Source: an uncultured Pseudohongiella sp. (GTDB lineage Bacteria > Pseudomonadota > Gammaproteobacteria > Pseudomonadales > Pseudohongiellaceae). Taken from it: DNA of 64,000 nt. How positions within the stretch are numbered: position 1 is the stretch's first letter; every line of letters starts with the position of its first letter. The notes under the pieces were generated by a model that saw only the letters and a list, made by a program, of their open reading frames with translations, did no database searches and was not told the DNA's origin. Positions 9,231 through 18,199 of this stretch are shown in pieces. Made by a program: the position numbers and the translations under genes. The stretch spans positions 3,142,577 through 3,206,576 of the forward strand of contig OX638323.1 of assembly GCA_951812715.1 (NCBI GenBank), given 5' to 3'.

Positions 9231-9626
9231 ATGGCTGCACCAGGAGCAAAATCAGTACGCAAGAAAGCACGCAACGAAGTCTCCGACGGAGTTGTGTACA
9301 TTCATGCGTCCTTTAACAATACGATCATTACCGTGACCGACCGCCAGGGCAATGCCTTGACTTGGGCGACCGCCGGCGGCTCGGGATTTCGAGGATCGCG
9401 CAAGAGCACGCCGTTCGCGGCCCAGGTGGCCGCGGAGAAAGCCGGCCGCACCGCCATGGAGTTGTACCGCCTGAAAAATGTGGAGGTAAAGGTGAATGGA
9501 CCCGGACCCGGACGCGAATCCGCGGTGCGCGCCCTTAACGCTTGTGGTCTGCGCGTGAACAATATTACCGACGTGACTCCCATTCCTCACAACGGTTGCC
9601 GCCCGCCAAAGAAGCGGCGCGTGTAG
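9231..9626 (+). CDS. rpsK: 30S ribosomal protein S11
   Basis: 131 residues, within the usual 129-131. S11 lines the platform beside the mRNA exit and the 3' end of 16S rRNA. Diagnostic parts are [36 protein letters not shown] and the end [18 protein letters not shown]. It starts three bases after the rpsM stop. Confidence 0.97.
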   Translation: MAAPGAKSVRKKARNEVSDGVVYIHASFNNTIITVTDRQGNALTWATAGGSGFRGSRKSTPFAAQVAAEKAGRTAMELYRLKNVEVKVNGPGPGRESAVRALNACGLRVNNITDVTPIPHNGCRPPKKRRV

Positions 9627-9669
9627 CGCGTAGCGGAGACCGTATGGAAAGGCACAGGAGAGACTAAAT

Positions 9670-10290
9670 ATGGCCAGATATCTGGGCCCCAAATGTAAGT
9701 TGTCCCGCCGGGAAGGCACCGACCTGTTTCTGAAAAGCGGTGTCCGGCCCATCGACAGCAAATGCAAGACCGAGGCTATACCCGGCCAGCACGGCCAGCG
9801 CCGCGGCCGGCTGTCGGACTATGGCGTGCAATTGCGGGAAAAACAGAAAGTTCGCCGCACCTATGGCGTTCTCGAGAAGCAGTTTCGGGGCTATTACAAG
9901 GAAGCGGCCCGGCGCAAGGGCGCGACCGGTGAAAACCTGCTGCAACTGCTCGAATGCCGGCTCGACAACGTGGTGTATCGCATGGGCTTCGGCTCGACGC
10001 GCGCCGAAGCCCGGCAACTGGTTTCGCACAAATCCATAAGCGTAAACGGCGAACTGGTGAACATTCCTTCCTTTCAGGTGAACGAAGGCGATGTGATCGC
10101 CGTGCGGGAACGGGCCAAACAGCAATTGCGGATTAAATCCGCGATTGAGCTGGCCACGCAAAGAACAGATGTGGATTGGGTTTCGGTTGATTCAGGCAAG
10201 ATGGAAGGTCAGTTCACTCGTGTGCCGGACCGGGCCGATCTGCCGTCGGAAATAAACGAAAACTTGATTGTGGAGCTTTACTCCAAGTAA
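9670..10290 (+). CDS. rpsD: 30S ribosomal protein S4
   Basis: 206 residues, identical to the family length. S4 nucleates 30S body assembly and, in E. coli, represses the alpha operon by binding a pseudoknot near the rpsM start. The N-terminal [21 protein letters not shown] and the S4 RNA-binding domain ([21 protein letters not shown], then [10 protein letters not shown]) are clear. The first zinc-ligand cysteine of some S4 proteins is present (KCKLSRRE), but a full cluster is not. Confidence 0.97.
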   Translation: MARYLGPKCKLSRREGTDLFLKSGVRPIDSKCKTEAIPGQHGQRRGRLSDYGVQLREKQKVRRTYGVLEKQFRGYYKEAARRKGATGENLLQLLECRLDNVVYRMGFGSTRAEARQLVSHKSISVNGELVNIPSFQVNEGDVIAVRERAKQQLRIKSAIELATQRTDVDWVSVDSGKMEGQFTRVPDRADLPSEINENLIVELYSK

Positions 10291-10305
10291 CAATAGGTAG
10301 ATTTC

Positions 10306-11304
10306 ATGCAGATATCCTTATCAGATTTCCTCACCCCGAGAGTGGTGCAGGTAGACGAATTCGACAAGCACCATTCACGCGTGGTGCTGGAGCCGTTGGA
10401 GCGGGGTTTCGGCCATACCCTGGGCAATGCCTTGCGCCGGATTCTGCTTTCGTCCATGCCGGGCAGCGCCATCGATGAAGTAGAAATCGACGGAGTGGTC
10501 CACGAATACAGCACTATCGAAGGCGTACGCGAAGACGTGGTGGAAATCCTGCTCAACCTGAAGGGTATCGCCATTGTGCTCAACGACCGACAGGAAGCCG
10601 TGCTCAACTTGAACGCCAAGGGTCCGGGCATGGTCACCGCCGCCGATATCGAAACGACTCATGGCGTCGAGATCGTTAATCCCGATCATGAAATCGCGCG
10701 TTTGAACGATGAAGGCGAATTGAGCATGCGTCTGACCGTGCGCTCTGGCCGCGGCTATTCACCGGCGGATTCCCGCATTGGCGAGGACGACGAAACTCGT
10801 GCCGTGGGCAAGTTGTTGCTCGATGCTTCCTACAGCCCGGTGGTGAGGGTTTCCTATTCGGTGGATAACGCCCGGGTCGAGCAGCGCACCGACCTCGACA
10901 AGCTGATCATCGATCTGGAAACCAATGGCACCATCGATCCAGAAGAAGCGATCCGCCGCGCCGCGACGATCTTGCAGCACCAATTGGCGGTATTCGTCGA
11001 TTTCCAGAGCGAAATCATCAATGAGCCGACTCAGCGCGAAGACGAGATCGATCCCATCCTGCTGCGGCCGGTGGACGATCTCGAACTTACCGTGCGCTCG
11101 GCCAACTGCCTGAAGGCGGAAGACATTTACTACATCGGCGATCTGATTCAGCGCACCGAAGTAGAATTGCTGCGTACGCCCAACCTCGGCAAGAAGTCTC
11201 TTACCGAGATCAAGGATGTGCTCGCCACCCGCGGATTGTCGCTGGGTCTGAGGCTGGAGAACTGGCCGCCGTCACGGCTGAAATCAGACGATCGGGTCGC
11301 CTGA
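10306..11304 (+). CDS. rpoA: DNA-directed RNA polymerase subunit alpha
   Basis: 332 residues (E. coli 329). The N-terminal dimerisation domain (about 1-235) shows [22 protein letters not shown]; the C-terminal domain (about 255-320) shows [21 protein letters not shown] and [14 protein letters not shown], which carry the determinants for UP-element DNA and activator contact. Placement between rpsD and rplQ is canonical. Confidence 0.98.
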   Translation: MQISLSDFLTPRVVQVDEFDKHHSRVVLEPLERGFGHTLGNALRRILLSSMPGSAIDEVEIDGVVHEYSTIEGVREDVVEILLNLKGIAIVLNDRQEAVLNLNAKGPGMVTAADIETTHGVEIVNPDHEIARLNDEGELSMRLTVRSGRGYSPADSRIGEDDETRAVGKLLLDASYSPVVRVSYSVDNARVEQRTDLDKLIIDLETNGTIDPEEAIRRAATILQHQLAVFVDFQSEIINEPTQREDEIDPILLRPVDDLELTVRSANCLKAEDIYYIGDLIQRTEVELLRTPNLGKKSLTEIKDVLATRGLSLGLRLENWPPSRLKSDDRVA

Positions 11305-11330
11305 AAGCACTGGCATAGGGGTTCAAAAAG

Positions 11331-11717
11331 ATGCGTCACCGTAAAAGCGGCCGCAGTTTCAGCCGGGACAGCTCTCATCGCACCGCCATGTTTCGCAACA
11401 TGACGACGTCGCTGGTGGAACACGAAATTATCAAGACAACCCTGGCGAAAGCCAAGGAACTGCGCAGCGTCGCCGAGCCTCTCATTACCCTCGCCAAGGA
11501 AGATAGCGTCGCCAACCGCCGCCTGGCTTTCCGCCGCGTGCGCAACAAGGCCACCGTGGGCAAGCTGTTCAGTGAACTCGGACCACGCTATCAGGATCGC
11601 CCCGGCGGCTATATCCGCATTCTCAAATGCGGCTATCGCGACGGCGACGCCGCCCCCATGGCCTGGGTCGAACTCGTCGACCGTCCTGTCGCCGACGAAG
11701 AAGAAGCCGACGATTAG
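11331..11717 (+). CDS. rplQ: 50S ribosomal protein L17
   Basis: 128 residues starting [24 protein letters not shown], the universal L17 N-terminus. L17 sits near the tunnel exit on the solvent side. It is the last gene of the alpha operon. No clear intrinsic terminator with a T-run was found in the next 200 bases, so termination may be Rho-dependent. Confidence 0.97.
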   Translation: MRHRKSGRSFSRDSSHRTAMFRNMTTSLVEHEIIKTTLAKAKELRSVAEPLITLAKEDSVANRRLAFRRVRNKATVGKLFSELGPRYQDRPGGYIRILKCGYRDGDAAPMAWVELVDRPVADEEEADD

Positions 11718-11935
11718 ATTTTCCGGCCGCCGCCGACCCGGTTCGAGGCAGGCGATTTTTCACGCCGAGTCAACCGTTTGCGAATTTCATCGATATGCTC
11801 GGCCGTAGCGCCGCGGCAACCGCCTGCCAGTTACGGCGCCCAGGGATGCGATGCCTGCCTCGAAAATGATCAAGCTCGGTCCGAACAGGAATATTCAGTC
11901 GATCAGCATCAGCGCCAATATGGAATTGATTGTGC
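11718..11935. other. Intergenic stretch after the alpha operon, no gene seen
   Basis: Open frames here have no recognisable protein content. On the minus strand it could hold the degraded remainder of the AbiEii-like gene whose N-terminal part is readable at 11936-12232, but no homologous residues could be recognised. Confidence 0.4.
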
Positions 11936-12232
11936 TCAGGCGCCGGATGTCTTGGTTTGGTCACTGGTCAAAAGATCTGTTATGCCGAAACTCCGCGGTG
12001 ACCGTCGCAAGGAGGCGTTTTCAAGAATCTTGTATCCGTTCTTTTTCAGAGTCGCCACGGATTCTTCCAGCACATCGTTATCCATGTCTTCCGAGTATCT
12101 CGGGTTCCTGAAGAAAAACCGGAGATTGGTCTCGCCCTTCAGGACAAACAGCGCCGGATCACAATTCCTCAGAAGCTGCGCCAGGAAGCTCAAATGGAAA
12201 ACTTCCCTGAGTTGCCGACGTGTGTATTGCAT
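11936..12232 (-). pseudogene. AbiEii/AbiGii-type nucleotidyltransferase toxin remnant (N-terminal part)
   Basis: The 98-codon frame begins like an AbiEii nucleotidyltransferase: after a helical lead comes LFVLKGETNLRFFFRNPRYS followed by EDMD. Intact relatives have about 250-300 residues and the pattern KGGTNLRFF...SEDIDLD; here the second glycine is glutamate and the residue after the first catalytic-site Asp pair is changed to Asn. The frame stops after about 98 codons and no continuation is recognisable downstream, nor is an AbiEi partner present. I read it as a decayed toxin gene, divergent from the HigBA pair next door. Confidence 0.6.
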
Positions 12233-12277
12233 GGCTTTCAGAACATATTCGGATCACTAATAACGGAAATTTAACGA

Positions 12278-12306
12278 TTGATGTTTAGCGACGCTCGTTA
12301 TACCAT
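12278..12306 (+). promoter_or_regulatory. Candidate higBA promoter with operator-like inverted repeat
   Basis: TTGATG (12278-12283) and TACCAT (12301-12306) are spaced by 17 bases and precede the higB GTG by six bases. Between them lies AGCG-A-CGCT (12287-12295), a short palindrome of the kind HigA repressors bind. This is inferred from sequence only. Confidence 0.45.
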
Positions 12307-12312
12307 TCTCAC

Positions 12313-12597
12313 GTGATCAAGCGCTTTGCCTGCAAGCGCACGGAAGCCCTGTTCAATGGGCAATGCCCGACGCGGTTCCGTGCGTTCCAAGCCCAGGCGG
12401 AGCGGAAGTTGCAGATGCTCGATAATGCCAGGAGCGTGGATGATTTACGGTTTCCGCCCGGCAATTGCTTGGAGAAGCTCGGGGGTGACCGGTCGGGCCA
12501 ATGGAGCATACGCTTGAATCGACAATGGCGATTGTGCTTCGTTTTCAGCGAAGGCGAGGCGACCTGCGTGGAAATCAAGGATTACCACCAGGAGTAA
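12313..12597 (+). CDS. higB: HigB-family (RelE-fold) toxin
   Basis: 94 residues from a GTG start. The sequence (KRFACKRTEALFNG, KLQMLDNARSVDDLRFPPGN, then GQWSIRLNRQWRLCFVF) is the usual HigB pattern; HigB is a ribosome-dependent mRNA endoribonuclease. Conserved basic and aromatic residues of the C-terminal strand (RLNRQWRLCF) are present, so the toxin looks intact. higA follows after four bases, the toxin-first order typical of higBA loci. Confidence 0.92.
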   Translation: MIKRFACKRTEALFNGQCPTRFRAFQAQAERKLQMLDNARSVDDLRFPPGNCLEKLGGDRSGQWSIRLNRQWRLCFVFSEGEATCVEIKDYHQE

Positions 12598-12601
12598 TTT
12601 C

Positions 12602-12937
12602 ATGATTGAAAACAAGATGAGGCCCATACATCCCGGTGAGATTCTGCGGGAAGAGTTTCTTGTACCCGCCGGTATGACTGCGAACGCATTGGCGAAGGCA
12701 TTGAGAGTCGATGCTCCCCGCATCAACGACATAGTGCGCGAACGGCGTGGCATTACCACGGACACCGCGCTGAGACTGGCGGCCTTTCTGCAAACTTCGG
12801 CTGAATTTTGGCTGAACCTGCAATCGGCCTATGACTTGAAGGTGGCGGATGCAGAGAAAGGCAAACTCATACGCGCTGAAATCGTGCCGCTGCCAGTCCA
12901 GGCAAGAGACAGCAGTCATCAAGGAGGACAGGCGTAA
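12602..12937 (+). CDS. higA: HigA-family antitoxin (XRE-type HTH)
   Basis: 111 residues. The N-terminus RPIHPGEILREEFLVPAGMT leads into an XRE helix-turn-helix (ANALAKALRVDAPRINDIVRERRGIT, residues ~27-52) and the conserved TALRLAAFLQTSAEFWLNLQ segment. HigA binds and neutralises HigB and represses the operon. The protein is about ten residues longer than many relatives at the C-terminus. Confidence 0.93.
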   Translation: MIENKMRPIHPGEILREEFLVPAGMTANALAKALRVDAPRINDIVRERRGITTDTALRLAAFLQTSAEFWLNLQSAYDLKVADAEKGKLIRAEIVPLPVQARDSSHQGGQA

Positions 12938-12995
12938 AGATCAGCTTCTTTGTTCCCGCCGGGTGGGCGGCGCCATAGTGGCCGTACGCCATCGC

Positions 12996-13028
12996 AAAAA
13001 AGGCCAGTGTAATTCGAATACACTGGCC
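12996..13028 (-). terminator. Intrinsic terminator of the PQQ dehydrogenase gene
   Basis: GGCCAGTGTA (13002-13011) pairs perfectly with TACACTGGCC (13019-13028) around a 7-base loop. On the minus strand the stem is followed by six T (plus-strand AAAAAA at 12996-13001). It lies about 70 bases beyond the minus-strand gene that ends at 13097. Confidence 0.85.
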
Positions 13029-13096
13029 CTTTGGAAAATTCCCTTTCTCTTTCCATTCGCCGGCGTGGCCGGGTCCGCGCCGCGGGATTGGAATGC

Positions 13097-15115
13097 CTAT
13101 TCAGGCAGCGCCATGGCGGTCAGGCGAGGACCCGTCTGCAGGATGATGTACTGGCGGCCTTGGTGGGTCCAGGTGCTCATGCCGTAGCGGCTGCGCTCCG
13201 GGACTTCGGCCTCGGCCAAGGTTTCGCCGGAGGCCTTGTCCACCGCGTACAACATGACCTGATCCTCGCTGTTAACGTCGGAGTAGATCAGCATGTTGGG
13301 CGTTATCGTCATCGGCGCCAGGTTGCCTGAGCCGGTGTTGCCGATATCGAGCCCTGCCATCGCCGGGTTGTTGAGCACGCGACTCGGCGTTTCGCCGGCC
13401 GGGATCATCCAGGCATGTTCGCCGGTGTTCATGTCGATGGCGGTAATGCGGCTGTATGGCGGCTTGTACAGCGGAATATTCGCCGGATGTCGCGGAGCGC
13501 CGCCGCCGGGGCCATCGGCATATTGCGCGAAGGTAGTGCCGGTCGGCTCCTCGTATTGCAGGTCCGCTTCTTCACCCGGTACGAGCTGGACCGGGCTGCA
13601 GGCCTTTTGCGAGGAGATATACAGGTAACCGGTATTCGGATCGGCTACCGAGGGCGAAGTGATATTCGCGCCGCCGCCGCCACCCGGACAGATTAGCGAG
13701 GCGCGCTTGCCGAGCGGATTGTCGCGATGGATCGGCGGATTGAACAACGGCCCCATCTGGTAGTCGGCCATGGCCTGGATCGCCTGCTGGCGCAGTTCCG
13801 GAGTGAAATCGACCAGATCATCGATGGCTACGCCCTGCATGTCGAACGGCGCTGGCCGGGTCGGGAAAGGCTGGGTCGGAGACAACACTTCGCCGGGAAC
13901 GATGGACGGGGGCACTTCGCGCTCTTCAATCGGCCACAGCGGTTCGCCGGTGAGGCGGTTGAAAGCATAGACAAAGCTTTGCTTGGTAACCTGCATGACC
14001 GCCGGGACCGGCTGTCCGTTGATATTCAGATCGAGCAGGATCGGCGCCTGGGGATTGTCGTAATTCCAGATGTCGTGCTTGACCGTCTGGTAATGCCACA
14101 TTCGCTCGCCAGTGCCCGCATCGAGCGCGATCAGGCTGGTGCCATAGAGATTGTCGCCTGGACGGAAGCCGCCATAATAGTCGATGGTGGCGCCATTGGT
14201 CGGGATGTAGACGATGTTGTTTTCCACATCGGCGGAAATCGGCGCCCAGGAAGACACATCTCCGGTCCATTGCCAGGCGTCGTTCTCCCAGGTCTCGTGG
14301 CCGTACTCGCCGGGCCGCGGAATCACGTTGAACTTCCACTTGAAATCACCCGTGATCTTGTCGTAGCCGAGGATGTCGCCGGGCACGTTTTCGATGCGCG
14401 CCTGGTTGTAGCCCTGCTCGGCCGAGTTACCCACTACTACGGTGTCATTTACCACGATAGGCGGCGAGGATGAGGTGATATAGCCGGTTTCCAGCGGAAT
14501 GCCTTCGTATGGATCATACGGATGACCGAGGTCGGCGAGCAGGTCCACGACGCCGGATTCCGGAAAACCGTCGATTGGCACCGGGTTGCCGAATCCTTCG
14601 AGCGGCGCGCCGGTTTCGGCGTCGAGCGCCACCAGAAAGAAGCCTGGCGTGGCAATGTAGATCACGCCGCGGCCGTCCACTTCATCGTACGCTATGCCCT
14701 TGCCGTAGTCCGCGCGCATGGAATACTCCCAGCGGCGAGTGTGCGGCAGGCGGTAGCTCCAGAGCGTTTCCCCGCTGGCCGGATCGATGGCGACCACATG
14801 CCGCCGGTAGCCGGCAACGGTGTACAGCACTCCGTTGACATAGCTGGGAGTGGAACGCCCGCTGACCGCGCCCATGCTGGCGCCGTCCCAGACCCAGGCG
14901 ACTTCAAGCTGATCGAAGTTGTCCATGGTGATCTGGGTGGATTCGGAGTATCTCGTCTGTGCGAAGTCATTGCCCAGAGTGAACCACTCTATAGAATCTT
15001 GGGCCACAGTGTCCTGGGCAAACAGGGTTCCCGCGCAGAATGCTAGCCCGGCCGCCAATAGGGCGGCGCTTCGCGGCTTGATTCCAGAGCGGTAGGTTGC
15101 AGGAGATTTCATCAT
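13097..15115 (-). CDS. Periplasmic PQQ-dependent quinoprotein dehydrogenase
   Basis: 672 residues with an N-terminal signal peptide (AALLAAGLAFCAGTLFAQD). The eight-bladed quinoprotein propeller is indicated by repeated W-docking-like motifs (GETLWSYRL, GDFKWKFNV, GERMWHYQTVKHDIWNYD, GEHAWMIP) and by HDIWNYDNPQAPIL, typical of the glucose/alcohol dehydrogenase superfamily. No CxxCH haem motif is present, so it is not a quinohaemoprotein. It would oxidise an alcohol or sugar in the periplasm and pass electrons to the respiratory chain; the substrate cannot be told. The first of two ATGs has a GAGG site seven bases upstream. It is monocistronic with a terminator. Confidence 0.9.
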   Translation of the reverse strand: MMKSPATYRSGIKPRSAALLAAGLAFCAGTLFAQDTVAQDSIEWFTLGNDFAQTRYSESTQITMDNFDQLEVAWVWDGASMGAVSGRSTPSYVNGVLYTVAGYRRHVVAIDPASGETLWSYRLPHTRRWEYSMRADYGKGIAYDEVDGRGVIYIATPGFFLVALDAETGAPLEGFGNPVPIDGFPESGVVDLLADLGHPYDPYEGIPLETGYITSSSPPIVVNDTVVVGNSAEQGYNQARIENVPGDILGYDKITGDFKWKFNVIPRPGEYGHETWENDAWQWTGDVSSWAPISADVENNIVYIPTNGATIDYYGGFRPGDNLYGTSLIALDAGTGERMWHYQTVKHDIWNYDNPQAPILLDLNINGQPVPAVMQVTKQSFVYAFNRLTGEPLWPIEEREVPPSIVPGEVLSPTQPFPTRPAPFDMQGVAIDDLVDFTPELRQQAIQAMADYQMGPLFNPPIHRDNPLGKRASLICPGGGGGANITSPSVADPNTGYLYISSQKACSPVQLVPGEEADLQYEEPTGTTFAQYADGPGGGAPRHPANIPLYKPPYSRITAIDMNTGEHAWMIPAGETPSRVLNNPAMAGLDIGNTGSGNLAPMTITPNMLIYSDVNSEDQVMLYAVDKASGETLAEAEVPERSRYGMSTWTHQGRQYIILQTGPRLTAMALPE

Positions 15116-15282
15116 TATCAGCCTCGCAATTTATTGATTCCGCAGGTAAACCAAGAGCGGAAGTTACCCCAACGATCAGGGCTTGTCGAGGGAAGGGAAT
15201 GCGTGAGAAGCGCAGAGTCGGCACTTGCTACAAATCGCTACAACTGTCGTATACGGCAGGTATCGCGCTTGACTTACTCCTT

Positions 15283-16140
15283 TCATCTCAGACCGATTTT
15301 TCGCAACCAGGCGTCTACCTGTCCGAAAGCATCCTGCTGCCATTGTTCTGGAGAAAAATCACCAAGCTCACCGGATTCTTCCGCGAATTTCCGCACGCTT
15401 GCCGGCCCGTAAAAATCCGGTTTGGCAAATTTTCTCCCGATCTTGCGATAGCCTTCAATGGCAGATTCAACCTTCATAAGCGGTCTGGTCGCTGCGGCGA
15501 TCGCTACGATGCCACCCGGAAAATTCCGTATCGAATAGTAAATGTCGTACGCATCCTTCGGTTTGTCCCGGCCCTCAATGGCGTGACCTTTCATAGCCAG
15601 AAACGCCGGAATGGAAGCCACGGCGATTTGAACGCAATTCTCAATTCCGTCGGGCATTTTGCCTGCCAGTTCGAACAACACCTTAGACTGGAGCGCCAGA
15701 TCAGCACCGTCAGCGCGTTGAACCGCAAAGTCATCGATTCGAGGAGGGTGGTTCTTTACGATTTCAACATCGCGCGGCATCAGAAAGTCGATGATGATCT
15801 CAATATCGCCTTTGCCTGTTGCATTACTCACTTTCCGCGAAAGTTGAAATCGTCTCAAGTCTTTCCTCTGCACATACTCGCGATCCATGAGTGCTTCTAC
15901 GAGCCTCGCGTATTCGCCATCGCCGAGGGCCTTGGCATCAAGCGCCAGATCCACATCCATCGTGCCTACATGGGGCATGTCCGCGTTGTCCAGAAGAAGC
16001 ATGGGCACCGAACCTCCGACAACCGCAAACTTGTCTTTGAAACCGCCAAGTATCTGCCCCACCTCAATTAACACGGATTTGACGGCTGCGGTAGTGGCGG
16101 CGTCATATCCGGTTGCTGACCGGGGCGCCGTCAAAGCCAT
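15283..16140 (-). CDS. AbiEii-like nucleotidyltransferase (toxin of a type IV-like pair)
   Basis: 285 residues. The N-terminal region has a nucleotidyltransferase signature: FAVVGGSVPMLLL (GGS at about 42-44) followed by GTMDVDLALD (Asp ~62 and ~64), with a later IEIIIDFL strand that can supply the third acidic residue. AbiEii toxins of this fold transfer nucleotides to tRNA. The C-terminal half (KPKDAYDIYYSIRNFPGG, then helical) is typical of the group. Its start overlaps the end of the upstream AbiEi-like gene by ten bases, so they form one operon. The substrate is unknown. Confidence 0.8.
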   Translation of the reverse strand: MALTAPRSATGYDAATTAAVKSVLIEVGQILGGFKDKFAVVGGSVPMLLLDNADMPHVGTMDVDLALDAKALGDGEYARLVEALMDREYVQRKDLRRFQLSRKVSNATGKGDIEIIIDFLMPRDVEIVKNHPPRIDDFAVQRADGADLALQSKVLFELAGKMPDGIENCVQIAVASIPAFLAMKGHAIEGRDKPKDAYDIYYSIRNFPGGIVAIAAATRPLMKVESAIEGYRKIGRKFAKPDFYGPASVRKFAEESGELGDFSPEQWQQDAFGQVDAWLRKIGLR

Positions 16141-17231
16141 TTGAAATACTCTCCGGCCAGAAATTCGGCAGCCTCGCGATCACGATCATTGCCGTTCCAC
16201 AAGTCGAGATAAGTTGATACTGGATCGCTGCAGAAAATGCCGGGCGAAGCTTCTACGGCATCCTTGAACAACGTCATGTCGCTAACGATACCGATCCTGA
16301 CGTTGGCCCCCTTTGCCGGGGTCAACTCCATCGTTGACCTCAACAGGCTCGCCCCGGCCTGGTCTGCATAGAAAGTGACCGTTCCTCCGCGTGCATAGGG
16401 CGCCAACCATCGCGCCGCGGAATGCATCGAATAGATTGCGCATGGGCGGTTCGAATCGGGGTTGAGTACATTTGACAAGGTTTCGTCCAGCAATTCGCCG
16501 TGGAGATGGGTGTACCCGCTTACAGTCTGTCTGACAGGCTGTTTGAAGTTTTCGCGCCAGGATTCAAGCAGGGCATCGGGTTTGACAAGTACAATGCCTC
16601 TCTTCCTGACTTCTATCCAGTCCCTGCGCAGCAATTCTTTTCGAACGTTGCTCACATGGCCGAGACTCGAATTTGCCGATTTCGCCAGTTCGGCCACGCG
16701 CCAGGAACGCTCTGGTTCTCTCAGCATGGCGCGAAGTACTGCCCCAGCCTTTGCGCTGAAGATGGACCGCAACGAGCGGACTTCCGTTTTCGGTACGTCC
16801 GGAACGGCCAGATCGATATAGACATCGGCAAATGCGAGACGCGCGTTTCCGACCAGATCCAGGTAGGCGACATTGTGCTCGTCGCAAATTGTTCGCGCTT
16901 GGGGTGACAGGTATGGACTGACAAGCATTGGGATAAGACGACGGGCGCTGCTCCCCGCATCTGATCTGTGCAATAGTTCAAGGTAGCGTTTGAGCTGGTA
17001 GACAGCGTATTCTACGGTGCGCGGAGCGCCATTGGACTTGACTTCAATTAGGACGGAATACTGAACGCCGGCGTGACTGAAATCAATCTGGCCGCCAGTA
17101 TGGAAACGGGCTCGGGGTTTTGGTTCCCGCACAAATGAATCGATTTTGATGTTCGGCACACGACCTAGCAGCGTATAGACTTTTTCCAACGCTGCCGATT
17201 CAAGAAATTTCGTTAATATGCCTTTTTTCAT
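16131..17231 (-). CDS. AbiEi-like antitoxin/regulator with PD-(D/E)xK-like N-terminal domain
   Basis: 366 residues. Residues ~45-85 read QIDF...LIEVKSNG (Asp50, Glu63, Lys65), the spacing of a restriction-endonuclease-like PD-(D/E)xK core. They are followed by the conserved AbiEi segment ICDEHNVAYLDLVGNARL (about 116-132). A winged helix lies at ~160-218 (SWRVAELAKSANSSLGHVSNVRKELLRRDWIEV in outline), and the C-terminal ~140 residues are an AbiEi-type domain. AbiEi proteins repress their own operon and neutralise AbiEii. The start ATG lies in a 20-bp palindrome. Nuclease activity is only inferred. Confidence 0.75.
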   Translation of the reverse strand: MKKGILTKFLESAALEKVYTLLGRVPNIKIDSFVREPKPRARFHTGGQIDFSHAGVQYSVLIEVKSNGAPRTVEYAVYQLKRYLELLHRSDAGSSARRLIPMLVSPYLSPQARTICDEHNVAYLDLVGNARLAFADVYIDLAVPDVPKTEVRSLRSIFSAKAGAVLRAMLREPERSWRVAELAKSANSSLGHVSNVRKELLRRDWIEVRKRGIVLVKPDALLESWRENFKQPVRQTVSGYTHLHGELLDETLSNVLNPDSNRPCAIYSMHSAARWLAPYARGGTVTFYADQAGASLLRSTMELTPAKGANVRIGIVSDMTLFKDAVEASPGIFCSDPVSTYLDLWNGNDRDREAAEFLAGEYFKWL

Positions 17232-17244
17232 CAGGTGATGAAAA
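17225..17244. promoter_or_regulatory. 20-bp palindrome over the AbiEi-like start codon (candidate operator)
   Basis: TTTTCATCA-GG-TGATGAAAA is a perfect 9+2+9 inverted repeat. It contains the minus-strand start codon (17229-17231) and abuts an A+T-rich promoter-like stretch (17240-17284). AbiEi antitoxins are known to autoregulate by binding inverted repeats at their promoters. Confidence 0.55.
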
Positions 17245-17284
17245 TAACATAAATAATGAAAAGTACAATATATTATTAAAGAAT

Positions 17285-18199
17285 TTACCCTATTCCGGGC
17301 ATTTTGAAGCCTGTGGCGTCAAGTCCGGCGCGAAGCGCTTCGCATTGCTCGCGGGACAGCGGCATCAACGGCGGACGTGGGCGCGACCATGCGGCGTCAC
17401 CGCTACAGATGGCCACGGCGGCCTTGACCGCGGCAACCATCGGGGCGGACTCGAACAGATCGCGGATGCCGGTCAGATCCCGCTGCCGCTCGGCGGCGTC
17501 CGCCTCGCGCCAGCCGGAGCAAAGCGCCGCGATCGCCGCGGGATTGACATTGGCCGTGGCGGAAATGCAGCCGGCGCCGCCGGCTTTCATGTTTTGCAGC
17601 AGGAATCGTTCGGAACCGCAAAACACCCGGAAATCCGGCCAGCCGGCCGCATTGAAGGCCGCCGTTTCCTCCCATTTGCCCGCACTGTCCTTGATGCCGG
17701 CGATGGCGTTGGGGAACTCCTTTACCAGCCGGTCAATCAGATCGAGCGAATACGGTGTTTGGGACATGGCGGGGAAATGGTAGAGATAGATTTGCAGGTC
17801 TTCGCGGCCAACCCTGTCGATGACTTCCGCCATGTAGCCGTAAAGGCCGTCGTCGCTCACTTTCTTATAATAGAAAGGCGGCAGCATCAGTACGCGAGGG
17901 CAGCCAAGGCCGGCCGCCACGGCGGTGAACTCCACGGTTTCGCTCAACGAACACAAGCCAGCGCCTGGCATGATGTTGTCGGGTTCCACTCCGGAATCGA
18001 GCAGCCGCTCAAGCAGGCTGATCTTTTCCTTGAGCGAGAGCGAATTGGCTTCGCTGGTAGTGCCGAAGACGGCCAGTTTCACGCCCTGGCCGAGCAGCCA
18101 GTGACACATTCCGGTAAATCGTTCGGCGTCCGGCGCCAGATTTTCATCGAAGGGAGTGACGACCGGGGCAAGCGCTCCTTCGAGTCGGTCAATGCTCAT
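17285..18199 (-). CDS. DapA/N-acetylneuraminate lyase-family aldolase
   Basis: 304 residues, a class I aldolase barrel. Signatures are FGTTSEANSLSLKEK (the GTTGE-like loop), YLYHFPAM (catalytic tyrosine) and IAGIKDSAGKW with the Schiff-base lysine. The start is ATG 18199, which forms an ATGA overlap with the lspA stop and has a GGAGG site. The family covers dihydrodipicolinate synthase, sialate lyase and sugar-acid aldolases; the GTTSE loop and operon context do not fit a housekeeping dapA, so the substrate is left open. Confidence 0.85.
   Translation of the reverse strand: MSIDRLEGALAPVVTPFDENLAPDAERFTGMCHWLLGQGVKLAVFGTTSEANSLSLKEKISLLERLLDSGVEPDNIMPGAGLCSLSETVEFTAVAAGLGCPRVLMLPPFYYKKVSDDGLYGYMAEVIDRVGREDLQIYLYHFPAMSQTPYSLDLIDRLVKEFPNAIAGIKDSAGKWEETAAFNAAGWPDFRVFCGSERFLLQNMKAGGAGCISATANVNPAAIAALCSGWREADAAERQRDLTGIRDLFESAPMVAAVKAAVAICSGDAAWSRPRPPLMPLSREQCEALRAGLDATGFKMPGIG

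Noticed and set aside
13293..15046. Several plus-strand frames inside the PQQ dehydrogenase gene
   Set aside because: All are antisense to a well-supported 672-residue quinoprotein gene.
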